Shown: positions 31,387 through 39,397 of the stretch, in pieces
How positions within the stretch are numbered: the stretch's first letter is position 1
How the letters are laid out: the number at the start of each line of letters is the position of its first letter
Source: JBHENC01 sp051000345
Lineage (GTDB): Bacteria > Acidobacteriota > Blastocatellia > Pyrinomonadales > Pyrinomonadaceae
Direction of reading: 5' to 3'
Assembly (NCBI GenBank): GCA_051000345.1
Contig: JBPCOJ010000011.1
Location: forward strand, 1 to 52,371
Length of the DNA stretch: 52,371 nt
Position numbers and translations under genes: made by a program
Notes under the pieces: generated by a model
The model's input: only the letters and a program-made list of their open reading frames with translations
Told to the model about the DNA's origin: nothing
Database searches by the model: none

Positions 31387-31416
31387 ATAATAAACCTTGA
31401 GTGTCCTATTGTCAAG
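31387..31416 (-). promoter_or_regulatory. hsp20 operon promoter overlapping a HAIR-like (HspR) operator
   Basis: On the minus strand TTGACA (31415-31410), 17 bp, TATTAT (31392-31387) is a near-consensus sigma70 promoter. The inverted repeat CTTGAGT-N7-TGTCAAG at 31396-31416 covers the -35 box and most of the spacer. HAIR, the HspR site known from Streptomyces and other bacteria, is CTTGAGT-N7-ACTCAAG. The left half matches exactly and the right half in five of seven. Repression by an HspR-like MerR-family protein is inferred; hspR is not in the window. Confidence 0.65.
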
Positions 31417-31492
31417 TCCTGCTGTGGGATTTTTTATGGCTCCTTAAAGTTAATATTTGCAAAGCTTACGCAGCTTGCTGGATTCGTCTCGG

Positions 31493-32803
31493 CTACCTCG
31501 AACCGAAAACCGTCGCGCCGATTAAAAGCAGCGAGAGTGCGGAAACGATGATTGTTGTCAGCCATGCCGCAGCATTGTAAATTTTGCCGTTGACATACTT
31601 GCCCATTAACTCGCGGTCATTAATGAGCCACAAAACCGCGATCAGAATAATTGGTAGCAGCAGCCCGTTAATGACTTGTGTGACGAGCAGCACGCGGATA
31701 AGCGGCAGCCCCGGAATCATCGCCACGAGCGCGCCTGTTGCGACCAGAAAAGTAAAGATGCCTAGGAAGATCGGTGCTTCGCGGAAGTTGTGCGAAACGC
31801 CTTTTTCATATCCGAGCGCCTCGCTGACTGAATAAGCCGTTGCCAACGGCAGCACGCCCGCCGCCAGCATCGACGCACCGAAAAGTCCTACCGCGAAAAG
31901 AACTCCTGCGTAGCGTCCGGCGAGAGGTTCCAGCGCGCGCGCGGCATCGGCTGCGTCCGTGATATGACCGCCGTGTGCGTTCAAGGTTGCCGCCGTCGAG
32001 ATCATAATAAAGAAGACAATGGTGATGGCGAAAAGCGTGCCTAGCCACACATCCGCGCGCGTCAAAGCGTAATCTTCCGCCGTCACGCCTTTTTCAACAA
32101 CTGAAGATTGCACGAAGACTTGCATGTAGGGCGAGATAGTCGTGCCGATGATTGCGACGAACGTAAACAAATAACCGCTGTCGAAACTGAAACTCGGCTG
32201 CACCATCTGGCGCGCGACTGTCGTCCACGAAGGATGCGCGAGAAAAGCGGAAACGATGTAGCCCAAAAAGACGAGCGACATCAGCAGAAAAACACGCTCG
32301 ACACGCTTGTACGAACTTTTGACGACGAGCCACCAGATACACGCGGCGGCAATTGGCACGGAGACATAGCGGGGTATGCCGAAGAGTTCCGTCGCCGCCG
32401 CGATGCCGACGAATTCCGAAACGGTGACGCCGCCGTTAGCGATGAGCAGCGCGAGCATCACAAGCGCCGTCCAGCGCACGCCGAAGCGCTCGCGTATCAA
32501 ATCGGCGAGACCTTTGCCTGTGACTGCGCCCATGCGCGCGCACATTTCTTGCACTAACCCGAGGCTGATTGTGATTGGAATTAAAACCCAGAGCAGACGA
32601 TAGCCGTAATCCGCGCCGACGGAAGCATAAGTCGCAATGCCGCCCGCATCATTGCCCGCGTTGGCGGCAATCATGCCCGGCCCTAAGATTGCGAGGTATG
32701 CGAAGAGTCCCTTGCGCCGCGCCAGCGTCCGCCGCACACCACGCGTGCCGCGCCGCCACCAACGACGTCCGGCAACTCGCACAGCAATGCGGGATTCGGC
32801 CAT
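31493..32803 (-). CDS. Nramp-family divalent metal transporter, non-canonical metal site
   Basis: A 436-residue inner-membrane protein with about 11 hydrophobic helices and Nramp-wide motifs (ATGK-like AVTGKGLADLIRERFG near 93, LPLATAYSVSEALG near 320, LMGKYVNGK near 407). The metal-site motifs differ from classical MntH. TM1 DPGN reads DAGG (residues 52-55) and TM6 MPH reads SPY (224-226). Classical Mn/Fe selectivity uses that Asn and Met, so a harder ion such as Mg2+, or another substrate, is possible (inference). The basic N-terminal tail is long. It lies 165 bp downstream of the MgtE-N/CBS protein on the same strand, separated by a heptamer palindrome. That association suggests the CBS protein senses the ion or gates the transporter. 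Confidence 0.88.
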   Translation of the reverse strand: MAESRIAVRVAGRRWWRRGTRGVRRTLARRKGLFAYLAILGPGMIAANAGNDAGGIATYASVGADYGYRLLWVLIPITISLGLVQEMCARMGAVTGKGLADLIRERFGVRWTALVMLALLIANGGVTVSEFVGIAAATELFGIPRYVSVPIAAACIWWLVVKSSYKRVERVFLLMSLVFLGYIVSAFLAHPSWTTVARQMVQPSFSFDSGYLFTFVAIIGTTISPYMQVFVQSSVVEKGVTAEDYALTRADVWLGTLFAITIVFFIMISTAATLNAHGGHITDAADAARALEPLAGRYAGVLFAVGLFGASMLAAGVLPLATAYSVSEALGYEKGVSHNFREAPIFLGIFTFLVATGALVAMIPGLPLIRVLLVTQVINGLLLPIILIAVLWLINDRELMGKYVNGKIYNAAAWLTTIIVSALSLLLIGATVFGSR

Positions 32804-32831
32804 GGGGAAAAGCTCCGATCATAAAAAGAGA

Positions 32832-32972
32832 GTAGTCAGGAGTCAGGAGTCAGGAGACAGAATAAGAAGTAGGATAAGAGCAAGCAGGATGCAACCAGCC
32901 TGAATCAGGTTGGTATAAACATTCCATCAACTCTTTTTCATTCTGACTCCTGTCTTCTGACTTCTGTTTTAT
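32832..32972. repeat. GTCAGRA heptamer palindrome, copy 4
   Basis: The left arm (32832-32865) has tandem GTCAGGA heptamers ending AGACAGAATAA. The right arm (32940-32972) has the inverted set TTCTGACTCCTGTCTTCTGA and following TTTTAT. About 75 bp of core separates them. The right arm contains the stop codon of the CBS protein (TAA read leftwards, 32971-32969). Confidence 0.85.
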
Positions 32973-34210
32973 CCAAACACTCGCGGCAGGCGTTGTTGCC
33001 AGCCTTTGGGCAGCAGCAAATCCATTGCGTCGTCAACGGTGACGATGCCGAGAATATCATTTGTTTCGTCAACGACGGGCAGCGCGAGCAAATTGTATTC
33101 AGCGATTTTGTGCGCCACGTCGCGCGCCGCGTCATCCGGGTGCGCCGTCTGGAATTCTTCGCGCATCACTGCTTCGAGCGGCACAGACGGGTCTGCGAGA
33201 ATTAAACTGCGCAGTGCGATGATGCCTGCGAGTTTCCAAGAATGTTCTTCTTCGACGACGTACAGGTAATAAATCATGTTCGGTGTTTCGGCCATTTCCC
33301 TGAGCCGTGCGAGCGCTCCGCCGACGGTCAATTGTCTGGGCAAGGTAACGAACTCCGTCGTCATCAAGCCGCCCGCCGTGTCGTCTTCGTAAGGCAAAAG
33401 CTCCGCGACATCCGCTTGCTCTTCGCCTTCCATGCGGTTGAGCAAGTCTTCGGCTTTTTCTTCAGACAGATCGCCCAACACGTCCGCCGCTTCGTCCGGC
33501 GACATCCATTCGAGAATGTCTGCGGCGCGTTCTTCGTCCATATCGCCGATGATGCGCGCCTGCGCCGACGCGTCCATTTCTTCGAGCGTCTCGGCGGCTG
33601 TCTCGTCATCCAACGATTCGACGATGTCCGAGCCGTGATGATATGAAAGAGCTTCCGCGAGACGCGCGATTTCGACGGGATGAAGGCGCGCGAGTTTATC
33701 GCTCGAAGATTTCAACTGCACGCCGCCCGCATCCGTCGCCAGGTATCCGACGTCAGCCCAGTCAATTACTTCGACTGTGCGTTTCGAGCCGACGAAGCCC
33801 GCTGGCATCAGCCTGCGCCACAGACCTTGCAAACTTACATCCGCGCCCGTCACGCGCCATTCGCCCGCCGCCGCAATCAACTGCACATCGTTGACGCGCA
33901 CGACGCGTTTGCCGTCCACATCGATTAATTGTTTGTCGAGCACATCGCGCGCAAGCAGCACTTCGCTTTCGCGCCGCACGAACGGGCGCAAGTCCAGTAT
34001 GTCCGCGTTGAGGCGCACGCCTTGATCGCCGAATTCAGAGATGCGCCAGCGCGGTAGAAAAAAATCGCGGCGGCGATAACGCGCGACAAAGCCCGTCACG
34101 GGCGGATGGTCTTCCGCGCCGAGACGCACGATCACGTCCTTGATCGTCGCCACACGCTCCGCTTCTAGATCGCGTATGGGACGGCCCAACACTTGCGATA
34201 AATACAACAT
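32969..34210 (-). CDS. Soluble PRC-barrel / MgtE-N / CBS-pair protein
   Basis: A 413-residue cytoplasmic protein. Two PRC-barrel-like segments (MLYLSQVLGRPIRDLEAERV at the start, LLARDVLDKQLIDVDGKRVV near 84) are followed by the MgtE intracellular N domain (about 175-290). This domain has the repeated hairpins HPVEIARLAEAL, LDDETAAETLEEMD, MDEERAADILEWMSPDEAAD and LSEEKAEDLLNRMEGEE. A CBS pair follows (about 285-413; DTAGGLMTTEFVTLPRQL, YNLLALPVVDETNDILGIVT). It equals the Mg2+-sensing part of MgtE without its membrane domain. In MgtE the N and CBS domains bind Mg2+ and close the channel; here the partner is plausibly the Nramp-like gene just downstream. The stop codon lies inside a heptamer repeat. 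Confidence 0.88.
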   Translation of the reverse strand: MLYLSQVLGRPIRDLEAERVATIKDVIVRLGAEDHPPVTGFVARYRRRDFFLPRWRISEFGDQGVRLNADILDLRPFVRRESEVLLARDVLDKQLIDVDGKRVVRVNDVQLIAAAGEWRVTGADVSLQGLWRRLMPAGFVGSKRTVEVIDWADVGYLATDAGGVQLKSSSDKLARLHPVEIARLAEALSYHHGSDIVESLDDETAAETLEEMDASAQARIIGDMDEERAADILEWMSPDEAADVLGDLSEEKAEDLLNRMEGEEQADVAELLPYEDDTAGGLMTTEFVTLPRQLTVGGALARLREMAETPNMIYYLYVVEEEHSWKLAGIIALRSLILADPSVPLEAVMREEFQTAHPDDAARDVAHKIAEYNLLALPVVDETNDILGIVTVDDAMDLLLPKGWQQRLPRVFG

Positions 34211-34293
34211 GTCTGGAGTTCGCGCTTCACGCGTCGGCAGATAATAGCATGAGGCACGCGCGGCAGGGTAAGCGTGTTGTGGCGGGACTATTT

Positions 34294-34370
34294 TGTAGGG
34301 GCAGGGCTTGTCCCTGCCCGTGCTTTTTGTGTGAGTAGCAAGGGCAGCGATAAGACGCCTGCCCTTACAA
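34294..34370. repeat. TGTAGGGGCAGGG palindrome, second copy
   Basis: It starts TGTAGGGGCAGGGCTTGTCC and ends CCTGCCCTTACA, the approximate inverse. An internal hairpin GGGCAGGG/CCCTGCCC lies in the left half and AGGGCAG/CTGCCCT in the right. It lies between the VWA gene's stop codon and the divergently placed upstream region of the CBS gene. It is a relative of 13139-13211. Confidence 0.78.
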
Positions 34371-34371
34371 T

Positions 34372-36123
34372 TTATTTGCGTGCGCTATGTTGCACAGACA
34401 AATTTCTTGCGCGTTCGACGAGATGCACGAACTCTGTGCGGTAGCCTTGCAAATCCGCGCCGGTGGAAGTCTTCGCAAGCTGCAAAACTTGATTGTAGCT
34501 CGTGTCGCCTTTGTATTTGGAATCCTTTAGAAGCATTCCGAAGGCGGCGACGGCAGAAGAGAACTTGAGATTGTCGGATGCCTTGCCGAATTGTTCGCCG
34601 CCGTCAACAACGCCGATGTTGAGCAGTTTGCTCGCGTTCGCCTGCGGTTCTTTATAGCGAAGTTTGACGGTCAATAATTCTTTGCTGTTCGTCATTGCGG
34701 AAGAACTTTGCGCGGGCTTTTGATACTTCAATTCGTCAACGCCGGAGTTCCGGTACTTTTGACCGTAAGGCACGACTTCGTAGAGAGCCGTGACGGTGTG
34801 GCCTGCGCCGATGTCGCCCGCGTCCTTTTTGTCGTCGTTGAAATCACGATCCGCGAGCAGGCGGTTTTCGTAGCCGATAAGACGATAGGCGGCAGCCAAT
34901 TGCGGGTTAAATTCAACCTGAATTTTCACGTCCTTCGCAATCGTGTAGAGCGTGCCGCCGATCTCCTGCCCGAACACTTTGCGCGCTTCATTGAGCGTAT
35001 CGACGTAAGCGTAATTGCCGTTGCCTTTGTCTGCGAGCTTTTCCATCGTCGAATCTTTGACGTTGCCCGTGCCGAAGCCTAAGACGCTCAAAAAGACGCC
35101 GCTTTTGCGTTTCTCTTCGATGAGGCGAGAGAGGTCGTCTTCGCTTGTCACGCCGACGTTGAAATCGCCGTCGGTGGCGAGTATGACGCGATTGATGCCG
35201 CCCTTTATGAAATTAGTTTGCGCGATTTTATAGGCGAGTTGGATGCCTTCGCCGCCGTTGGTCGAGCCGCCCGCTTCGAGCCTTGCGAGCGCGCCGATGA
35301 TTTCGCCTTTGTGGTCGCCGGGAGTCGAAGGCAAAACGAGTCCGCTCTGGCCTGCGTAGACGACGATGGCGACGTGGTCGCGTGCCGTCAGTTGTTCGGC
35401 AAGCATGGCGAGCGAGGATTTGATGAGCGGCAATTTGTCCGGCTCCATCATCGACCCCGAAACATCAATCAAGAAAACCAAATTGCCGGGCGGCAGATTT
35501 TCCTGCGCGATGCGTTTGCCTTGCAAGCCGATATGGACGAGCCTGTGCGAAGCGTCCCATGGGCAACTCGAAACTTCTGTGGTGACGGAGAAGGGCGCTG
35601 TGCCGACGGGCTGCAGGTAATCGTAAGAAAAATAGTTGATGAATTCCTCGATGCGCACGGCATCCTTCGGCGGCAACTGGTTTTCATTGAGGAAGCGGCG
35701 CGTGTTGCTGTAAGAAGCCGTGTCCACATCGACGGCGAAGGTCGAAAGCGGCGCGCGCGCGACGGCGAGAAACGGATTTTCTTCGAGGTGGCTGTAAGAT
35801 TCTGCGTCCGCGCGCGAGTATTCATTCTCTTGCGCGTTCTGTTTGCGCACGCTCAAATTCCCGCTCATGTTAGCGTTCATCATCGCGGTTGTGCTGGTCG
35901 TCGTCGCGGTTGTCATCGTTGAAGTGTTGGGTTGCGGCGCGGCGATGTCAGCCTTCTCCGACTGCGCTTGCCTTTGTCTGCGATTTTCGACGCAAGAGGA
36001 AAAAAGCAGCGCGGCGAAGAGGCAGGACAGAAACAAAAAATGTCGCGTGAAAATTTTATGCGCGCCGGAAAGCGCCTTGCCGGATTGTCGTAAAGTCGTG
36101 GCGATTGGTTGATGGTGTCGCAT
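34372..36123 (-). CDS. YfbK-type von Willebrand factor A lipoprotein
   Basis: A 583-residue exported protein. A long n-region and hydrophobic segment end in LLFSSC (Cys44), a probable lipobox. A low-complexity Thr/Met/Asn linker comes next. The YfbK N-terminal domain (ENPFLAVARAPLSTFAVDVD, RIEEFINYFSYDYLQPVG) and a VWA domain with an intact MIDAS (FLIDVSGSMMEP) follow. The C-terminal half (ALYEVVPYGQKYRNSG, LLTVKLRYKEP, FSSAVAAFGMLLKDSKYKGD) matches the DUF3520-like end of this family. It should sit in the periplasm or on the outer membrane and bind partners through a metal ion; its role is unknown. ATG 36123 with GGAG upstream was chosen over a longer frame from 36165. Confidence 0.85.
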   Translation of the reverse strand: MRHHQPIATTLRQSGKALSGAHKIFTRHFLFLSCLFAALLFSSCVENRRQRQAQSEKADIAAPQPNTSTMTTATTTSTTAMMNANMSGNLSVRKQNAQENEYSRADAESYSHLEENPFLAVARAPLSTFAVDVDTASYSNTRRFLNENQLPPKDAVRIEEFINYFSYDYLQPVGTAPFSVTTEVSSCPWDASHRLVHIGLQGKRIAQENLPPGNLVFLIDVSGSMMEPDKLPLIKSSLAMLAEQLTARDHVAIVVYAGQSGLVLPSTPGDHKGEIIGALARLEAGGSTNGGEGIQLAYKIAQTNFIKGGINRVILATDGDFNVGVTSEDDLSRLIEEKRKSGVFLSVLGFGTGNVKDSTMEKLADKGNGNYAYVDTLNEARKVFGQEIGGTLYTIAKDVKIQVEFNPQLAAAYRLIGYENRLLADRDFNDDKKDAGDIGAGHTVTALYEVVPYGQKYRNSGVDELKYQKPAQSSSAMTNSKELLTVKLRYKEPQANASKLLNIGVVDGGEQFGKASDNLKFSSAVAAFGMLLKDSKYKGDTSYNQVLQLAKTSTGADLQGYRTEFVHLVERARNLSVQHSARK

Positions 36124-36258
36124 GGTGTGTCTCCTACAATTAAGCTTGCGGCTGAAGTGATTCATCGAACATTGATTGAACGATTGAATGCGCCGTGTCT
36201 TGCAGCAAGCGACGACAGATTTTTCAATGCGCGGGCAAGCACACGAAAGAACTTGTGC

Positions 36259-36846
36259 TTAAGGCCTCGACGACGTTGCCGCAGCCGGTTTGTTTTGAAC
36301 AAGCACTGGCGCAGCATCGGCAATATCGAAGTCGAAATTTGTTTGATCTGCGGGCGTAAGATTTGCAGCGGTTGTCGAAACGAAAGTGCGCGCGTAGTAA
36401 TTGTTCGCGGGCGCATCTTCATTCGCGCACGGAAGGCACGCGACGGCGACGGTCAATGTCCTCGTATCTCCAAGCGCAAAAGGATCGCTAACCTCGACGG
36501 GCGCGCTCGTCCAAACTTTTCGCGTGGCAACATCCGGCGCGAAGAAAATGGTTTGAATCCAGATTTTGCCGGGCGCAGTCTCGCCTGCTCGCCGTTTGAG
36601 CGCGAGCGTCACATAAGCTTTGCCGCGTACAAAGTCGAGCGAGACAAGCTGCGTTTTATAGTCAACGAAATTCGAGCCTTGATCAGAGACGAAAGAAAGT
36701 TTCGGCGGCGTGAGCGCGGGATCGGCGACGGGCGGCACATTAACATCGCTTATCAAAGGCCGCGCGAAAAGAGTCACGATGGCGAGCGCCAGCGTGAACG
36801 TCACGAGAAATGTCGCAAGCCTCACGGATAATTTTACTTTGCCCAT
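36259..36846 (-). CDS. Small membrane-anchored or exported protein, unknown
   Basis: A 195-residue protein. It starts MGKVKLSVRLATFLVTFTLA, with one hydrophobic segment (about 9-30) that is either a signal peptide or an anchor. A beta-rich domain of about 150 residues follows, with VDYKTQLVSLDFVRGKAYVT, GKIWIQTIFFAPD and a Cys pair ACLPCANED. The tail is Ala/Ser/Pro-rich. I recognise no family. AAAAGGAG lies 9 bases before the ATG at 36846, which decides the start over ATG 36870. It lies 135 bp upstream of the VWA gene on the same strand and may be co-transcribed. Confidence 0.65.
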   Translation of the reverse strand: MGKVKLSVRLATFLVTFTLALAIVTLFARPLISDVNVPPVADPALTPPKLSFVSDQGSNFVDYKTQLVSLDFVRGKAYVTLALKRRAGETAPGKIWIQTIFFAPDVATRKVWTSAPVEVSDPFALGDTRTLTVAVACLPCANEDAPANNYYARTFVSTTAANLTPADQTNFDFDIADAAPVLVQNKPAAATSSRP

Positions 36847-37083
36847 CGTCGTCGCTCCTTTTAACTTCACAGTCGTTTTGAAGTGATCGTAATTTCATTC
36901 GCTAATACATACGCACAGTTCTGCCTGCGTTCGGCTCGAAACTTCCGATGTGCGTTCTGCTATTGAACGAACGCCGTTCGCAAACCTTGCGCGACTTTTA
37001 TTAAGTGGGCGGATAAATTTGCTGCGGATAGCAGGCTTGGTTCTCGGAGTGATGATTTAGCGAGAAACAAGATGTACGTGGAG

Positions 37084-38409
37084 CTATTTCGGTGCGTGGC
37101 GCGCGGCTTGTAAAAGTTCTATGGCGCGCTCTACTGCGGGGTCGCGGTGCGTGCGCAAGTCTTGTCGGGTGAGTGTGATTTCTTCGTCGGGAACAACGCC
37201 CGTGCCTTCGAGTCGCGCGCCGTTTGGTGTGCGGTAATCCATTTCGCTGACATCGAGTTCGCCGCCGTCGGGCAACGCATGTGTACGGCGAATCGCCAGC
37301 ACGCAGCCGCATGTTTGCGTGCCGATGATAATCGCGCGATGTGCTTCCTTTAATGTGGCGGCGAATATTTCGGCGGCGCTCGACGTGCGCGCGCTTGTGA
37401 GCAGCACGACGGGCGCGCGAAAGCGTGCGGCTGTGTCTGCCGCGAGCAGCAGAGCGCGGCGCGTTTGCGGCGCGAAGGCCGCGCGTCCCGTGCGATCCGT
37501 AAATTGTCCGAGACTCGTTCCCGCGTCCAGAAAAGCGGATGCTATTTCCGTCATCGCTTCTGCTTCGCCGCCGCCGTTGTCGCGTAAATCTATGACGAGG
37601 CCGGAAGCGCGATGCAAATCGTTTGTCATGCGGCGCGCGAAATCGACGGCGACGGATTCGCTGAAGGCATCGAACTGCACGACGCTGAATCCGCCGCGCA
37701 CGCGCTTGACGCGCAGCGCTTGAACGCGCTCGCGTTGTTCGCGTTGAAGCGTTGCTTCGCGTTCTGCGCCTTTGCCGTCGAGCCATGCGACTTTTACGTT
37801 CGTGCCTGCCGCGCCGTCGAAGAGTCCGGCAATGGCGCGCAAGCGTGTCGCCTGAATCGTCGAGGAATTCAGGCCGTCGTTTAATCTGCGCTCGAACAAA
37901 ACGCGCGCCGGTTTATTGTCGATGCGCGAGATAACATCGCCCGCGCGAAGGCCAACGCGCGCCGCCGCCGAATTTGGTTCGACGTTTGTGACGATTGGCT
38001 CGCCTGCTATTTCGCGCACGGAGACGCCGACGCTTGTGACGCGCGGATGACGCCAATCGTATTTTTCATTCGGCGCATAAACTCTCGTGTGCGCGTCTCG
38101 CAGAGCGGCGATCATCCGGCGCATGACCGCGTACAACTCTGCATTGTTTTCGGCTGTAGCGGCTAAAGCGCGAAACTTTTTGCGCTGCGCCTGCCAATCG
38201 ACGCCGTGAAAACTATCGTCGTAATAACGCTCGCTGATCGTTTCCCACACATCATCGAAGACCGCGAGCCGTGCTTCAACACTCGCCGTTTCCTTCGCCG
38301 CCGCTGAAAAAGTAAAAGTGAGCAACGCAAAAAGCGCCAGCGCAAGCACGCATGTCTTCAGCGCGCAAGTCCCGCGTAAAAAATCCGCACGGCGTCGATT
38401 AAAAATCAT
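37084..38409 (-). CDS. S41-family (tricorn/IRBP-like) serine protease with PDZ domain
   Basis: A 441-residue exported peptidase. After a signal peptide (to about residue 38) comes a helical region (FDDVWETISERYYDDSFHGV). A PDZ domain follows near 125-210 (TSVGVSVREIAGEPIVTNVE, VGLRAGDVISRIDN) and then the S41 core. The core shows VIDLRDNGGGEAEAMTEIAS near 270, the nucleophile region TSARTSSAAEIFAATLKEA near 340, and IIIGTQTCGCVLAIRR. The Lys that CtpA-type enzymes carry after the T-x-G motif is Cys here, so it is probably of the tricorn/IRBP-like subgroup, which uses Ser-His-Glu. ATG 38409 directly follows a GTG at 38412. The neighbours on the same strand are an exported protein and the CsgG/TonB-C protein. 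Confidence 0.85.
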   Translation of the reverse strand: MIFNRRRADFLRGTCALKTCVLALALFALLTFTFSAAAKETASVEARLAVFDDVWETISERYYDDSFHGVDWQAQRKKFRALAATAENNAELYAVMRRMIAALRDAHTRVYAPNEKYDWRHPRVTSVGVSVREIAGEPIVTNVEPNSAAARVGLRAGDVISRIDNKPARVLFERRLNDGLNSSTIQATRLRAIAGLFDGAAGTNVKVAWLDGKGAEREATLQREQRERVQALRVKRVRGGFSVVQFDAFSESVAVDFARRMTNDLHRASGLVIDLRDNGGGEAEAMTEIASAFLDAGTSLGQFTDRTGRAAFAPQTRRALLLAADTAARFRAPVVLLTSARTSSAAEIFAATLKEAHRAIIIGTQTCGCVLAIRRTHALPDGGELDVSEMDYRTPNGARLEGTGVVPDEEITLTRQDLRTHRDPAVERAIELLQAARHAPK

Positions 38410-38452
38410 CACTCGAATTTATTGAGACGGAAAACAAATCCAACATCGCAAA

Positions 38453-39397
38453 TTAATTTACTTTGTTCGGGTTCAGCGGGCGGCGAAAATTGTAGCGAAG
38501 CAAAATACGCACGGGGACGGGAATGCCGTCGCGCATCGCCGGACGAAAATGCAGTTGGCGGACGGTGTCGATGGTCGCGTCGTCGAGGCCGAAGCCAGCC
38601 CAACGCACAATCGACACGCTCGCCACTTCGCCGCTTGCATCGATGTCTACGGATGCGTCCACAGTGGCTTCCGCTTCGGCTGCCGCCGCCGTCGAAGGAT
38701 ACGGCGGGCGCAATCTTCGGTAAGGCTGCGGCGCGCGAAAGTTTTTGGCGGCGGGCGCGTCTTCAGCGGGAGCGTCTTCGTAGACGACGGCGTGCGCGGC
38801 GTTTGTCGGTTTTTGCGCGCGGCTTTTAATTTCTTCGCTGAAAAATTCCTCAAACGCGCGCGTGTAATTGTCGGCGCGGCGATTCATTTCGGCGATCAAT
38901 TGTTTTTCGGCGTTGGCGGGAGCGCTGGATTCAAAGTGCGTGCGGTTCCACATCAGAAGTTTGCCCGTCGCGGCGCTGACGACGAAGACGGATGCGTAAG
39001 CCTCGAAGTAATCTGTTTTAGTCGAGGGCGAGCGGCGCAAAGTTTGGGCATCGCCCGTGATGAAGAAATCGCAGCCGATGGCTGCGCCTAGATCGCGCGC
39101 TTCAGCAAGCGTCATGTTGAGCGAATTTTTGTAGCCCGCGCCGCGCGCGGCGGCGCGCACAAGCGAGCGATCCATCAATATTAATTTTGCATCTGCGGCA
39201 AGCGCTGCGTGCAACGCTTCGGACGCGCGTGCGGCTGTCTCCGTGTCGCCGAAATCAAGCACGGCGACGTTAATGCGCCGCGACGTTTGACGCGCAACGG
39301 AAAAAGCGCTCGCTTCATTCGCGCATGAAACGCAGAGGCACAAAAAAGCGGCGACGGCAATAACAATGTGTGAGATTAAGAAGTGACGAGATTTCAT
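38453..39397 (-). CDS. Periplasmic protein: CsgG/LpoB-like domain fused to TonB C-terminal domain
   Basis: A 314-residue exported protein. After a signal peptide comes a domain resembling the curli-assembly CsgG/LpoB fold. It opens RRINVAVLDFGDTETAARAS, and has LILMDRSLVRAAARGAGY near 75 and LGAAIGCDFFITGDAQTLRR near 107. A variable Pro/Ala-rich linker leads to a TonB C-terminal domain (about 230-314) with ATVDASVDIDASGEVASVSI, DDATIDTVRQLHFRPAM and VPVRILLRYNFRRP. The fusion may couple an envelope sensor or scaffold to energy-transducing or stator proteins; no function can be assigned. Its ATG overlaps the stop codon of the HD protein by four bases, so the two are translationally coupled. 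Confidence 0.72.
   Translation of the reverse strand: MKSRHFLISHIVIAVAAFLCLCVSCANEASAFSVARQTSRRINVAVLDFGDTETAARASEALHAALAADAKLILMDRSLVRAAARGAGYKNSLNMTLAEARDLGAAIGCDFFITGDAQTLRRSPSTKTDYFEAYASVFVVSAATGKLLMWNRTHFESSAPANAEKQLIAEMNRRADNYTRAFEEFFSEEIKSRAQKPTNAAHAVVYEDAPAEDAPAAKNFRAPQPYRRLRPPYPSTAAAAEAEATVDASVDIDASGEVASVSIVRWAGFGLDDATIDTVRQLHFRPAMRDGIPVPVRILLRYNFRRPLNPNKVN

Noticed and set aside
37001..37786. Leftward Arg-rich frame overlapping the S41 gene
   Set aside because: The same strand in another frame encodes clear S41 protease motifs; this one is low-complexity Arg/Thr text.
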